15,833 nt of DNA from a bacterium (lineage in GTDB: Bacteria > UBP6 > JAFGXH01): contig JAMOQH010000053.1 in the NCBI GenBank assembly GCA_027064085.1, positions 1-15,833 of the forward strand, given 5' to 3'. Position numbers and translations under genes: made by a program. Shown here piece by piece: positions 1-7,520 of this stretch (its first letter is position 1; each line of letters starts with the position of its first letter). Under the pieces are notes generated by a model, which was not told where the DNA came from, did no database searches, and was given only the letters and a program-made list of their open reading frames with translations.

Positions 1-1164
1 CTTGTCTTTATTATTCACAGGATGAGTCAACGACTCCTCCTTACTGTGCATAGTAGCTAGTTTTTGATTTACATTACTATTTTTATTGAGGGTAAAAACG
101 AATAAAATAATATTAAAAACTAGAAGTACACCTATTCCATAAAGGAAATGGCTTCTTTTACTAAAAAGCCCCTTCTTCTTTTCTTTTCTTTCTATCATTC
201 TATAATCAGAACGACTATGAACATCAGGAAGAATACTTTGAATATAATTTACATATCCAGGTTGTAACATTTCAGTTGCATATCTACTAAAAACTAATTG
301 TGTACTTATTTTCTCTTTTAAATTTAATAAATCTTTTTTTACTAATCCTGCAGATAAATATCTTTTATCTCTATCAACTTTTAATAATTTATATACTATT
401 TTTTCTACTTCAGAAGATAAATCATCACGGAAATCTGAGATAGGAGCATATTGTTCATTCATAATATTTTGTTGTGTTTGATAAACATTCCCCTCTCTAA
501 AAGGATGTTTATTAGTTAATAATTCATAAAACATTACGCCTAATGAAAATAAATCAACCCTATTATCTAAATTTGGTAATAGTTTAATTTGTTCAGGACT
601 CATATATGAAGGTTTTCCTTTTACTTCTCCAAAAGTAGTTAAATCCTTCTTGTCTTCAAATTTAGCAATACCAAAATCACTAATTTTCACTTCTCCATAT
701 ATTGAGAGCAAAACATTTTTAGGTGTCAAATCTCTATGTATTATGCCTAAATGTTTACCCGTAACATCTCTTTTATTATGATAAAAATCCATTCCGGTTA
801 AAAGATTATTAATTATAAAAAGCACATGTTCAATAGGTATAAATAAATCACCCTCTTTATTTACTGTCATTAAATCTCTTAGTGTACCACCGTTAACAAA
901 TTCCATCAATATATGCAACTCATTATTTTCTTCAAAAAAATCAAATACTTGTACCACATTAGAATGATTTAACTTAGCAGAAATAGAAGCTTCATCAACA
1001 AACATATCAAGATATCTGTTATTATCAAAATGTTCTTTAAGGATTTTTTTAACAACTACTTCTTTTTTAAAACCATAATTGCCATGCAAGTAGCCTCTAT
1101 AGACAATCGCCATTCCACCTTGACCTATTTTTTCAACAACTTCTATTCTTTCTAACATTGCCAT
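1..1164 (-). CDS. Membrane-anchored Hanks-type Ser/Thr protein kinase, C-terminus beyond window
   Basis: The frame is open for 388 codons from ATG 1164 to the window edge, so the C-terminal end is missing. The motifs of an active eukaryotic-like kinase are visible: glycine loop GQGGMA (residues 14-19), the VVVKK lysine (K39), a helix-C glutamate (E58), catalytic loop HRDLTPKN (143-150), DFG (163-165), and SPE in the APE position (189-191). A hydrophobic stretch at about 341-358 follows a basic segment and should be a transmembrane helix, putting the kinase in the cytoplasm and the lost tail outside the membrane. By family knowledge it phosphorylates Ser/Thr on partner proteins, often ones read by FHA domains, and two FHA proteins lie about 5 kb away. 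It is the last visible gene of a run with the barrel-like gene and amidase. The ribosome binding site is weak (GGAT before ATG 1164); ATG 1158 is an alternative start. Its substrates cannot be read from sequence. Confidence 0.95.
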   Translation of the reverse strand, partial: MAMLERIEVVEKIGQGGMAIVYRGYLHGNYGFKKEVVVKKILKEHFDNNRYLDMFVDEASISAKLNHSNVVQVFDFFEENNELHILMEFVNGGTLRDLMTVNKEGDLFIPIEHVLFIINNLLTGMDFYHNKRDVTGKHLGIIHRDLTPKNVLLSIYGEVKISDFGIAKFEDKKDLTTFGEVKGKPSYMSPEQIKLLPNLDNRVDLFSLGVMFYELLTNKHPFREGNVYQTQQNIMNEQYAPISDFRDDLSSEVEKIVYKLLKVDRDKRYLSAGLVKKDLLNLKEKISTQLVFSRYATEMLQPGYVNYIQSILPDVHSRSDYRMIERKEKKKGLFSKRSHFLYGIGVLLVFNIILFVFTLNKNSNVNQKLATMHSKEESLTHPVNNKDK

Positions 1165-1174
1165 ATTGTATCCG

Positions 1175-1190
1175 TGTTAAAAATTTAACA
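1175..1190. repeat. 16-nt perfect inverted repeat just upstream of the kinase start
   Basis: TGTTAAA, a central AA, then TTTAACA form a perfect 7+7 inverted repeat in the 46-bp gap between the barrel-like gene and the kinase, ending 10 nt before the kinase ATG. It could be an operator or a weak RNA hairpin over the kinase ribosome binding site. In such AT-rich DNA a chance palindrome is also possible. Confidence 0.4.
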
Positions 1191-1210
1191 TGTCATATCT
1201 TAAACATTAT

Positions 1211-1699
1211 CTAAAATAAAAAATTAATTCCAAATAATGTTTTTATTTCAGTTAACATCCTTCCATTTAAACCACTACCAAATAATAGTGGCTCTATATC
1301 AAGCTGAAAAATAAAACCTAGATATTCTAATAACATATAATTGCCTCCAAATCCAATTCTAAATCCAAATATTGTTTCAGGGGTTACCATATAAGTAACT
1401 CCCGCTACTCCAAAAATTAAAAATTTATTTTTTAAATCTTTTTCAAATTTTAAAAAAATACCTGGAGTAAAAGACATCTTAGTCTCTAAATCTAAATCTA
1501 AACTAAAACCATATTGAAAACTTCTGTCCTCATCAATTATAAAATTATTATCTATCATAATATTAGTATAACTTCTTCTAAAACCAACTTCTTGATTCCA
1601 AGACATCGCGGTAAGCCCAGTCCCAATTTTTACTTGTGTATCAATATCAAGATATTGAGAAAAGATATTAATTGTTATCAAAAAAAATATTATTTTCAT
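1211..1699 (-). CDS. Small exported protein, probably an outer-membrane beta-barrel
   Basis: This 162-residue protein starts with a short lysine-plus-hydrophobic signal peptide (about residues 1-15). The remainder shows alternating hydrophobic and polar residues typical of amphipathic beta strands, with several glycine-rich turns (for example FGFRIGFGGNY). It ends GINFLF, and a C-terminal phenylalanine is the usual recognition signal of outer-membrane barrel proteins. Its length would fit an 8-strand barrel. I recognise no specific family, so function is unknown. It lies 51 bp after the amidase gene and 46 bp before the kinase on the same strand, which suggests co-transcription. The ribosome binding site is weak. 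A soluble periplasmic beta-protein is the main alternative. Confidence 0.7.
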   Translation of the reverse strand: MKIIFFLITINIFSQYLDIDTQVKIGTGLTAMSWNQEVGFRRSYTNIMIDNNFIIDEDRSFQYGFSLDLDLETKMSFTPGIFLKFEKDLKNKFLIFGVAGVTYMVTPETIFGFRIGFGGNYMLLEYLGFIFQLDIEPLLFGSGLNGRMLTEIKTLFGINFLF

Positions 1700-1750
1700 A
1701 TTAAAACTCTAAAAACATGTCTATTTATTCATCGTCCAAAAACATAAATT

Positions 1751-3439
1751 CTACTTTCTTTTTTTATACTTTTTGAAAAACTTATCAACACCTTTTACAA
1801 TAGATGTAGCAAGATGATTTTGATATTTATCATTTTTTAATTTTTTTAATTCTTCTTTGTTTGAAATAAAACCCAATTCAACTAGTACTGACGGCATTTT
1901 AGTGTCAAGTAACACATAAAACATTGCATTTTTTACACCTAAGCTCTTTATTTTTTTGTATTTTCTTCTTAAATTAAATGTCAAAGAAGCTTGTATAAAA
2001 CTTGCCAAATCAATCGATTCTTTTGTATTTGCTTTTTTTAATAAATCAGCTAGTATAAATTGTAAATCCGTAATTTTCTTTTGATTTTCAGCATTCTCTA
2101 CTGACTCTAATCGTTTGGAATAATTATCAGCAGCAATATTCAAGTAAAATGTTTCAATTCCATAAAATTTTTTATTGGGCAATGCATTAATGTGTAATGA
2201 TATAAAGATATCTCCTTTATTATCATTAGCAACATCAGTCCTTTGATCAAGAGTTAAAAACTTGTCTGTTTCTCGGGTTAATATAACTTTATATTTTTTA
2301 TTTTTTTTTAATTTTTTTGCTAACTTTAAAGCAACTTTAAGGGTAATATCCTTTTCATAAGTTTTTTTATCCTTAGATTGAGCGCCTGGATCTTTTCCTC
2401 CATGTCCTGCATCTATAATTATTATGTATTTTTTTTCCTTTTCTCCTGTTTTAAAAGGATAAACCATCTGCTTATCCTTACCATTAGTTTTATCAGAAGA
2501 TTTATTTATCTCTTTTTTATTTGTGATATTTGGAACTAATACAATTTTGTTTCTATCAGCATTAGAAGTAATGATTTCTTTTGGAGTTATTTCATCTTTA
2601 TGTTTTACATCATTTTTAAAAGAAATAACAACAGTCTTTCCTCTATCTAAAACTTCATATTTAACATTTCTTTTTAAATCAACAACAATTCTTGCAACAT
2701 CTTTTTTATACTGGCCAAATCTAATTTTATCTATTATAAAGTTAACTTTTATAGGCTTTAAACGAAAAACAGATTCGTTTTTTAAATCAATAAAGACCTT
2801 TACAAGCTCTCCATCAACTTTTACTTCTCCAAGTTTTGCAGTTTCATTGTGTTTGGATTTAGATTTTATGATAATTCTGCTTTTATAAAATTCTATATCC
2901 ACAATTCTATTTGATTTTCTTCTTAGCATTTTATCTTTTTTATTTTTTATCAAAATACTAGGAAAATTTTTCCTAATAAATCTCATAGTTTTTTTATAGT
3001 TGTCACAATTTTTATAATTTTCAATCAGAAACTTCGAATAATATTTTGATTTTTCATAATTTTTAGCTTTTCTAAAATAAAATTTATAAAGAAATACACA
3101 AGAATCATCTGCTAAAGAACTGTTTCTGTAATTTCTGCAAAGTTTCTCATAATTTTTCAGAGCTTTGTTTAAGTCGCTCTGTCGGTGAGAAACTTTATAT
3201 ATTTTATAGGACAGAGTTGCAACATTATAAAATGATTTCGCAGAGATATTATTTTTTCTGTAAGTATTTCCATGTTTTTCAAATTTTTTTATTAATTTTA
3301 ACCAACTATCTCTTGTTCTTTCTTTTTCAAAAAAAACATGATACTCTTTAGATAGTTCATTATATTTTTTTACACCATCAGAAGCAGAAAAAGATGTAAA
3401 ACTGAAGAGAACTAAGATAACAATATACAGTATTTTCAA
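1751..3439 (-). CDS. N-acetylmuramoyl-L-alanine amidase, AmiC-like (TPR-like + AMIN + Amidase_3), TTG start
   Basis: This exported zinc amidase should cut the bond between MurNAc and the stem peptide of peptidoglycan, the AmiA/B/C role in cell separation. From the TTG start it is 562 residues: a signal peptide (about 1-20), a helical TPR-like region (about 50-150), an AMIN domain (about 177-279) that in this family targets the enzyme to the septal wall or an envelope complex, a Lys-rich linker, and an Amidase_3 domain (about 336-557). Zinc ligands are visible as H346 in DAGHGG, E362 in YEKDITL and H416 in SLHIN, with catalytic E521 in VELGFISN. The 60 to 70 residues between SLHIN and the final catalytic motif hold the helical insert seen in regulated AmiC-type enzymes. 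The frame extends upstream to an ATG at 3472, but that start puts extra residues before the signal peptide and has no good ribosome binding site; GGAGG sits 4 nt before TTG 3439. It is first in a probable operon with the barrel-like and kinase genes. Confidence 0.95.
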   Translation of the reverse strand: MKILYIVILVLFSFTSFSASDGVKKYNELSKEYHVFFEKERTRDSWLKLIKKFEKHGNTYRKNNISAKSFYNVATLSYKIYKVSHRQSDLNKALKNYEKLCRNYRNSSLADDSCVFLYKFYFRKAKNYEKSKYYSKFLIENYKNCDNYKKTMRFIRKNFPSILIKNKKDKMLRRKSNRIVDIEFYKSRIIIKSKSKHNETAKLGEVKVDGELVKVFIDLKNESVFRLKPIKVNFIIDKIRFGQYKKDVARIVVDLKRNVKYEVLDRGKTVVISFKNDVKHKDEITPKEIITSNADRNKIVLVPNITNKKEINKSSDKTNGKDKQMVYPFKTGEKEKKYIIIIDAGHGGKDPGAQSKDKKTYEKDITLKVALKLAKKLKKNKKYKVILTRETDKFLTLDQRTDVANDNKGDIFISLHINALPNKKFYGIETFYLNIAADNYSKRLESVENAENQKKITDLQFILADLLKKANTKESIDLASFIQASLTFNLRRKYKKIKSLGVKNAMFYVLLDTKMPSVLVELGFISNKEELKKLKNDKYQNHLATSIVKGVDKFFKKYKKRK

Positions 3440-3443
3440 AAAG

Positions 3444-3448
3444 CCTCC
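3444..3448 (-). promoter_or_regulatory. Ribosome binding site GGAGG that selects the TTG start of the amidase
   Basis: GGAGG lies 4 nt upstream of TTG 3439 on the minus strand. It falls inside the longer frame begun at ATG 3472, which has nothing comparable. The resulting N-terminus begins directly with a clean signal peptide. Confidence 0.75.
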
Positions 3449-3462
3449 ATAAACAATAGATA

Positions 3463-3492
3463 ATATTAACATATTACTAAAGAATTATTCAA
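3463..3492 (-). promoter_or_regulatory. Possible sigma70-type promoter of the amidase operon
   Basis: On the minus strand TTGAAT (3487-3492) and TAATAT (3463-3468) are separated by 18 nt and lie 23 nt upstream of the TTG start. The -35 is good and the -10 matches consensus at 4 of 6 positions. The region is so AT-rich that other -10-like hexamers exist. Confidence 0.4.
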
Positions 3493-3516
3493 TTTATTGT
3501 TTTTTTTATAAAATTA

Positions 3517-3545
3517 TTGACTTTATCACTTTATTTTTTTATTAT
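3517..3545 (+). promoter_or_regulatory. Sigma70-type promoter of the Tad/FHA operon
   Basis: TTGACT (3517-3522), a 17-nt spacer and TATTAT (3540-3545) stand 29 nt before the cpaB start. This is the best promoter match in the 135-bp gap between the divergent amidase and cpaB genes. Its -35 box is only 24 bp from that of the opposing promoter, so a shared regulator could act on both. Confidence 0.65.
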
Positions 3546-3574
3546 TAAGGTTGTTAACTTGTTTGAGGGATTAA

Positions 3575-4387
3575 ATGGTAAAAGGTAAGCTTCCACTTGT
3601 AATAGGCGTAGTTCTTGGTATTATTGCAGCATCTATTGCTTATATTAGTGTAAAAAAAGAAAGAGAAAGAATTAAAAAGGGCTGGGAAATGGGTCAAATC
3701 CTTGTTGCAAGAACAGAAATCAAAGCAGGAACCAAATTATCTAGTGATATGCTTGGAGTAGGAGTCATGCCTCTTAGATATATTAGAGATGGTATGTTAA
3801 AGCCAACAAATAGAGGCTATATTATTGGACAACCTGTAACCACAGATATTCATGCAAATGATCCTATTTTTGATTATGACATAGAAGTTGTTAATGTTAC
3901 TGAAGGCTTATCTAAAATGATTCAAAAAGGAGGACGAGCCGTTTCTTTAAGTATTGGTGGAGCAGCCGCTGTGGCTAACTGGGTAAGACCAAATGACCAT
4001 GTTGATATAATAGGAGTATTTAAAGATCCTAATACTCGTCAACAAATGGCAATGACTTTATTAGAAGATGTTATTGTTATTGCTACAGGTGAATATACGG
4101 GCGAAAACTTTAAATCAGCGACTAAAGATAAAACAGGACAGGTTGATTATAATAATATAACCTTATATGTTTTACCCCAAGAAGCTGAAATTTTAATTTT
4201 AGCTCAAACATTAGGAACCTTGTATCTTTCTCTTAGGAATCCTGAGGATTTATCATCTTTGACACAAAAAGGAAGAGTTACTCTTGATACAATTTTTACT
4301 GGTGACAGAACGATGAAGTTAAAAGCACTTAGACGAAAAGTACTACAAACAAGACCTGAAATCATAAAAGGTGGTACTGGCCGTTAA
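3575..4387 (+). CDS. cpaB: Flp/Tad pilus assembly protein CpaB (RcpC)
   Basis: CpaB/RcpC is the periplasmic, inner-membrane-anchored component of the Tad (Flp) pilus machine and is thought to work with the secretin. This 270-residue protein has an N-terminal membrane anchor (about residues 7-26), a SAF domain (about 41-105, beginning ILVARTEIKAG, the typical start of this domain) and the RcpC/CpaB domain (about 110-220, including AVSLSIGG, WVRPNDHVDIIG, LLEDVIVIA and ITLYVLPQEAEILILA). Length and domain order are normal for the family. The start is set by GAGGG 5 nt before the ATG. It opens a plus-strand run with tadB 15 bp downstream. Normally the secretin and TadZ/TadA genes follow cpaB, but here tadB does. 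Confidence 0.93.
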   Translation: MVKGKLPLVIGVVLGIIAASIAYISVKKERERIKKGWEMGQILVARTEIKAGTKLSSDMLGVGVMPLRYIRDGMLKPTNRGYIIGQPVTTDIHANDPIFDYDIEVVNVTEGLSKMIQKGGRAVSLSIGGAAAVANWVRPNDHVDIIGVFKDPNTRQQMAMTLLEDVIVIATGEYTGENFKSATKDKTGQVDYNNITLYVLPQEAEILILAQTLGTLYLSLRNPEDLSSLTQKGRVTLDTIFTGDRTMKLKALRRKVLQTRPEIIKGGTGR

Positions 4388-4402
4388 TATAAGGATTTAA
4401 TT

Positions 4403-5254
4403 ATGATATTCTATATAATCTTAATTTTTGCTACTTTTTTCGCAGTTATTCTGTTAACAAAGTCAGTATTTGATATTTTGGATAAAAGTTCTGAAGAATA
4501 TAAGAAAAAATATGTATCTCAAGCTGTTGATGATTTTGAGAGTATGTTCATATATATTACTCCTAACCAATTATTCTTTTTAAATATTGCAATAACTGCA
4601 ATTATACTTTTGCTTGCAATAATGACTTTTGACACTTGGACATTTAGAATAATTACAGCTACAATTGGTTTTTTCATACCAGGGCAAATTATAAAAATCA
4701 TAAAAAAGAAGAGGCTTGAAAAGTTTAATAAACAACTAGTTGACGCCTTAATACAAATGGCAAATGCCTTTAAAGCAGGACTTAGTTTTTCACAAGCAAT
4801 GCAAAATATTTCCGAAGAGGGTATTCCACCTCTTTCTTTAGAATTTGAATTAGCATTAAAAGAAATAAAACTTGGGGTTCCAATAGAGGAAGCTCTCGTA
4901 AATATGGCTAAAAGAGTTCATAGTGAAGATTTAGACTTAGTTGTAATTTCAACTAATATTGCGAGGCAAATGGGTGGTAACATGTCTGAAATGTATGACA
5001 CTATTTCTGTAACAATTAGAGAGCGTTTTAGACTACAAGGCAAAATAGCATCTTTAGTTTCCCAAGGTAAACTTCAAGGGTTTGTAGTAGGGGCAATGCC
5101 ATTATTACTTGGAATGGTTTTAAATAAAATGCGCCCTGACTTAATGGAACCAATGATGGAAAGTTGGTTTGGAGTTATTCTTGTTGTTCTTATTGTGATA
5201 CTAGAATTTTTTGGGGCTTTAATGATCAAAAAGATCATCAGTATTGATGTTTAA
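4403..5254 (+). CDS. tadB: Tad pilus inner-membrane platform protein TadB
   Basis: This 283-residue protein has the layout of TadB: hydrophobic helices at the N-terminus and around residues 55-100, a central GspF/T2SSF cytoplasmic domain (about 105-240) and two C-terminal membrane helices. The T2SSF signature is clear in FKAGLSFSQAMQNIS and in the ARQMGGNMSEMYDTIS stretch, the latter typical of TadB. TadB and TadC form the inner-membrane platform that, with the TadA ATPase, drives pilin extrusion. A ribosome binding site (AAGGA) precedes the ATG. It lies 15 bp after cpaB and 11 bp before tadC. The assignment as TadB rather than TadC rests on its position and on the MGG motif. Confidence 0.93.
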   Translation: MIFYIILIFATFFAVILLTKSVFDILDKSSEEYKKKYVSQAVDDFESMFIYITPNQLFFLNIAITAIILLLAIMTFDTWTFRIITATIGFFIPGQIIKIIKKKRLEKFNKQLVDALIQMANAFKAGLSFSQAMQNISEEGIPPLSLEFELALKEIKLGVPIEEALVNMAKRVHSEDLDLVVISTNIARQMGGNMSEMYDTISVTIRERFRLQGKIASLVSQGKLQGFVVGAMPLLLGMVLNKMRPDLMEPMMESWFGVILVVLIVILEFFGALMIKKIISIDV

Positions 5255-5265
5255 AGGATAAATAT

Positions 5266-6126
5266 ATGGATAACTTACTACCGCTTTTATCTACTGCATT
5301 TGCTTTTTTAGCAGGATATTTTATATTTATGGGAATTTTTCCATCTCGTTTTTTAGAAGAAGCATCTTCTATGAAAGGTGAAAAAGATACCATGGTGAGC
5401 TTGATTAAAGAGCTTTTAATCAAGAAAATGAGTGTTAAGCTAAAAAAATACATGTCTGAGAAATTTGAATTATCTGTTAGAAAACAATTAATCATGGCAG
5501 GAGAACCTGAGGGACTAAAACCTGAAGATATTTTATCAATGATGGTGTTATCTGCTCTTTTAGGAATAGCCTTTCTCACTCTTATATTATTAATGTTAGG
5601 AAAATCCCTAACAATTGCTCCTTTCGGAGCAGTTGCATTTTTTCTAACTAGATTATGGTTAAGAGATCAGGTAAAAAAAAGACACTTTGAAATAACAAGA
5701 GCATTACCTTATGCAATTGATTTACTCACTTTATCAGTAGAAGCAGGTTTAGATTTTTCTGCAGCTGTTGGAATGGTTGTTGAAAAAGGACAACCAGGAG
5801 CACTTAGAGAAGAATTCTCTATCCTTTTAAGTGAAATGAAAATGGGAAAGACAAGATCTGTTGCATTAAGAAATTTAATGGAAAGAGTTGACCTATTAGC
5901 TTTATCATCTTTTATTAGATCTCTAATTCAGGCCGATAAAATGGGAACTAGTTTAGGTAAAATATTAAGGATTCAATCAACTCAAATGAGGATAGAAAGA
6001 ACCCAAAGAGCGGAAAAGTTAGCAAATGAGGCTCCTGTAAAAATGCTCGGACCTCTTATTATGTGTATATTTCCTACAATTTTCATGGTTCTTTTTGGAC
6101 CAATTGTTTATAAGTTTATTTCTTAA
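5266..6126 (+). CDS. tadC: Tad pilus inner-membrane platform protein TadC
   Basis: This second T2SSF-family protein (286 residues) pairs with TadB. It has an N-terminal membrane helix (about 4-24), a central hydrophobic pair (about 88-125), a T2SSF domain (about 145-255, with LPYAIDLLTLSVEAGLDFS and the LIQADKMGTSLGKILR stretch characteristic of TadC) and a C-terminal membrane helix ending IVYKFIS. Length is close to the family norm. An AAAGGA ribosome binding site precedes the ATG and the gene is 11 bp after tadB, so translation is probably coupled. The TadA (CpaF) ATPase that should energise this platform is not in the window. Confidence 0.93.
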   Translation: MDNLLPLLSTAFAFLAGYFIFMGIFPSRFLEEASSMKGEKDTMVSLIKELLIKKMSVKLKKYMSEKFELSVRKQLIMAGEPEGLKPEDILSMMVLSALLGIAFLTLILLMLGKSLTIAPFGAVAFFLTRLWLRDQVKKRHFEITRALPYAIDLLTLSVEAGLDFSAAVGMVVEKGQPGALREEFSILLSEMKMGKTRSVALRNLMERVDLLALSSFIRSLIQADKMGTSLGKILRIQSTQMRIERTQRAEKLANEAPVKMLGPLIMCIFPTIFMVLFGPIVYKFIS

Positions 6127-6146
6127 TTAAGGAAAAGGAAAAATCT

Positions 6147-7496
6147 ATGGGAAAACAAATAACTTTAAAGTTTCTAACCGGACCTATAAAGGGGCAAACA
6201 TTTACATTTGATGAAGACCCCGAAATAATAATAGGTCGCATAGATGATTGTGATATTACATTAAAAGACCCTAAAATATCCTCTGAGCATTGTGGTATAT
6301 TTTTTGAAGACGATGAATATTTTTTAGAAGATTTTGAAAGCACAAATGGAACATATGTAAATACTACTAAAGTTGACGAAGATGAATATGTTCTTGAGGG
6401 TGGAGAAACTCTTTTTTTAGGTTCTTCAAAAGTTTCTGTTAAAATCTCAGAATCTTCTGCTAAAATAGTTCCTGTTGTTGAAGATGATTTTAAAGAAAAT
6501 AATGATGAATTTGATTTTGAGGAAGATACAAATATAAAAAAAATAAACCCTCATAAAGGATTTAAGAAGTTTTTTGATATTGATTATTATCTGGATTTAA
6601 AAGAAAAATTCCTCTCACTTGATAATACTAAAAAAGCCATAATTATCGTAATAATTTTATTTTCTATAATATTAATAGGAACAATGTTTTCTAAATTAAC
6701 AAATAAAGACGGAAAAGGATTCTTCAAACGCTCTTGGAGTGACAATTCCGAAAAGGTGATGGAACTTAATGACGGCGTAATTAAAAAACTTATGGGATAT
6801 ATATCAATTAGAAATGGACGAACAGAAGATTTTTCTCACCCTAAAAAAATTAGATTTAAATTCAAAGTTTCTAATCAAGAAAAAATTATTGTTCATTATA
6901 AAGTAACAAAAATTGAATATTTAGATGAAGTGGTTATAAAATTAAATGGAGTAAAAATCGCTAATGCACCCTTAACAAGTACTGAAGTAATGACAGTTAA
7001 ACTAAATTTTCCTTTTGAAAATCTTAACTTTGATAAAGAAAATCTTTTAGAATTTATAAATACTAAAAATCTTGGTTCTCGAAAATATAAAAATTGGGGA
7101 ATAATGATTTATCGAGTAGATAAAAGATTATTGCCCAAACCAGACTTTGATAAAGCAAAAGAAAATTACTTAAAAGCCGATAAGTTTTATGAACAAAAGA
7201 AAATTTCTCGAGGTAATAGATATAAAGCACTTACATATTATCAAGCAGCAATAGATTTCATGGAACTAATGAAAGAAAAACCTGATTTTTATTATGATGC
7301 TAGAGAAAAAATTAAAACAATTCAAAAGGATTTTAAAAAGATATATCAAGATAATAGATATGCTGCAATTAGAGCTTTTAAGTTTCGTAAATATAAAGAG
7401 GCGAAAGTTTATATAAATAATATCATTGAAGAAATTCCTGATGAAGATGACAGTAGGTATACAACAGCATTAAAAATGTTAAATGCAATACCATAA
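6147..7496 (+). CDS. FHA-domain transmembrane protein with extracytoplasmic beta-rich and TPR-like regions
   Basis: This 449-residue protein has an N-terminal FHA domain (about 1-100) with the phosphothreonine-binding residues in place: G30-R31, S45..H48 (SSEH) and N67-G68 (TNGT). An acidic linker (about 111-128) leads to a transmembrane helix (about 164-182), so the FHA domain should be cytoplasmic. Outside lies a beta-rich region (about 230-325, with VVIKLNGVKIANAP and NWGIMIYRV) that resembles a jelly-roll binding domain, followed by helical TPR-like segments (about 335-445). It begins 20 bp after tadC behind a purine-rich ribosome binding site, and so belongs to the pilus run. By family knowledge, FHA domains dock onto phosphothreonine made by Hanks-type kinases, so it could tie the Tad platform to phosphorylation. 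The role and the extracytoplasmic ligand are unknown. Confidence 0.85.
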   Translation: MGKQITLKFLTGPIKGQTFTFDEDPEIIIGRIDDCDITLKDPKISSEHCGIFFEDDEYFLEDFESTNGTYVNTTKVDEDEYVLEGGETLFLGSSKVSVKISESSAKIVPVVEDDFKENNDEFDFEEDTNIKKINPHKGFKKFFDIDYYLDLKEKFLSLDNTKKAIIIVIILFSIILIGTMFSKLTNKDGKGFFKRSWSDNSEKVMELNDGVIKKLMGYISIRNGRTEDFSHPKKIRFKFKVSNQEKIIVHYKVTKIEYLDEVVIKLNGVKIANAPLTSTEVMTVKLNFPFENLNFDKENLLEFINTKNLGSRKYKNWGIMIYRVDKRLLPKPDFDKAKENYLKADKFYEQKKISRGNRYKALTYYQAAIDFMELMKEKPDFYYDAREKIKTIQKDFKKIYQDNRYAAIRAFKFRKYKEAKVYINNIIEEIPDEDDSRYTTALKMLNAIP

Positions 7497-7510
7497 TTTT
7501 TAAAAATTTT

Positions 7511-7516
7511 GAGGAG
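7511..7516 (+). promoter_or_regulatory. Ribosome binding site GAGGAG that fixes the start of the second FHA protein
   Basis: GAGGAG sits 4 nt before ATG 7521. The longest frame opens at TTG 7509, but that codon lies ahead of this site and has no Shine-Dalgarno of its own, so ATG 7521 is preferred. Confidence 0.8.
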
Positions 7517-7520
7517 AGAT

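Noticed and set aside
1514-1747. Plus-strand open frame of 77 codons over the barrel-like gene
   Set aside because: It is antisense to a gene with a signal peptide and a barrel-like C-terminus, has no ribosome binding site and gives no recognisable protein.
2523-2888. Plus-strand open frame of 121 codons inside the amidase
   Set aside because: It lies opposite the AMIN domain, whose reading frame is clearly real; the hydrophobic product reflects complemented Lys/Asp codons.
7509-7520. TTG start of the larger FHA protein, adding four residues
   Set aside because: The GAGGAG ribosome binding site lies between this TTG and ATG 7521, so only the ATG can use it.
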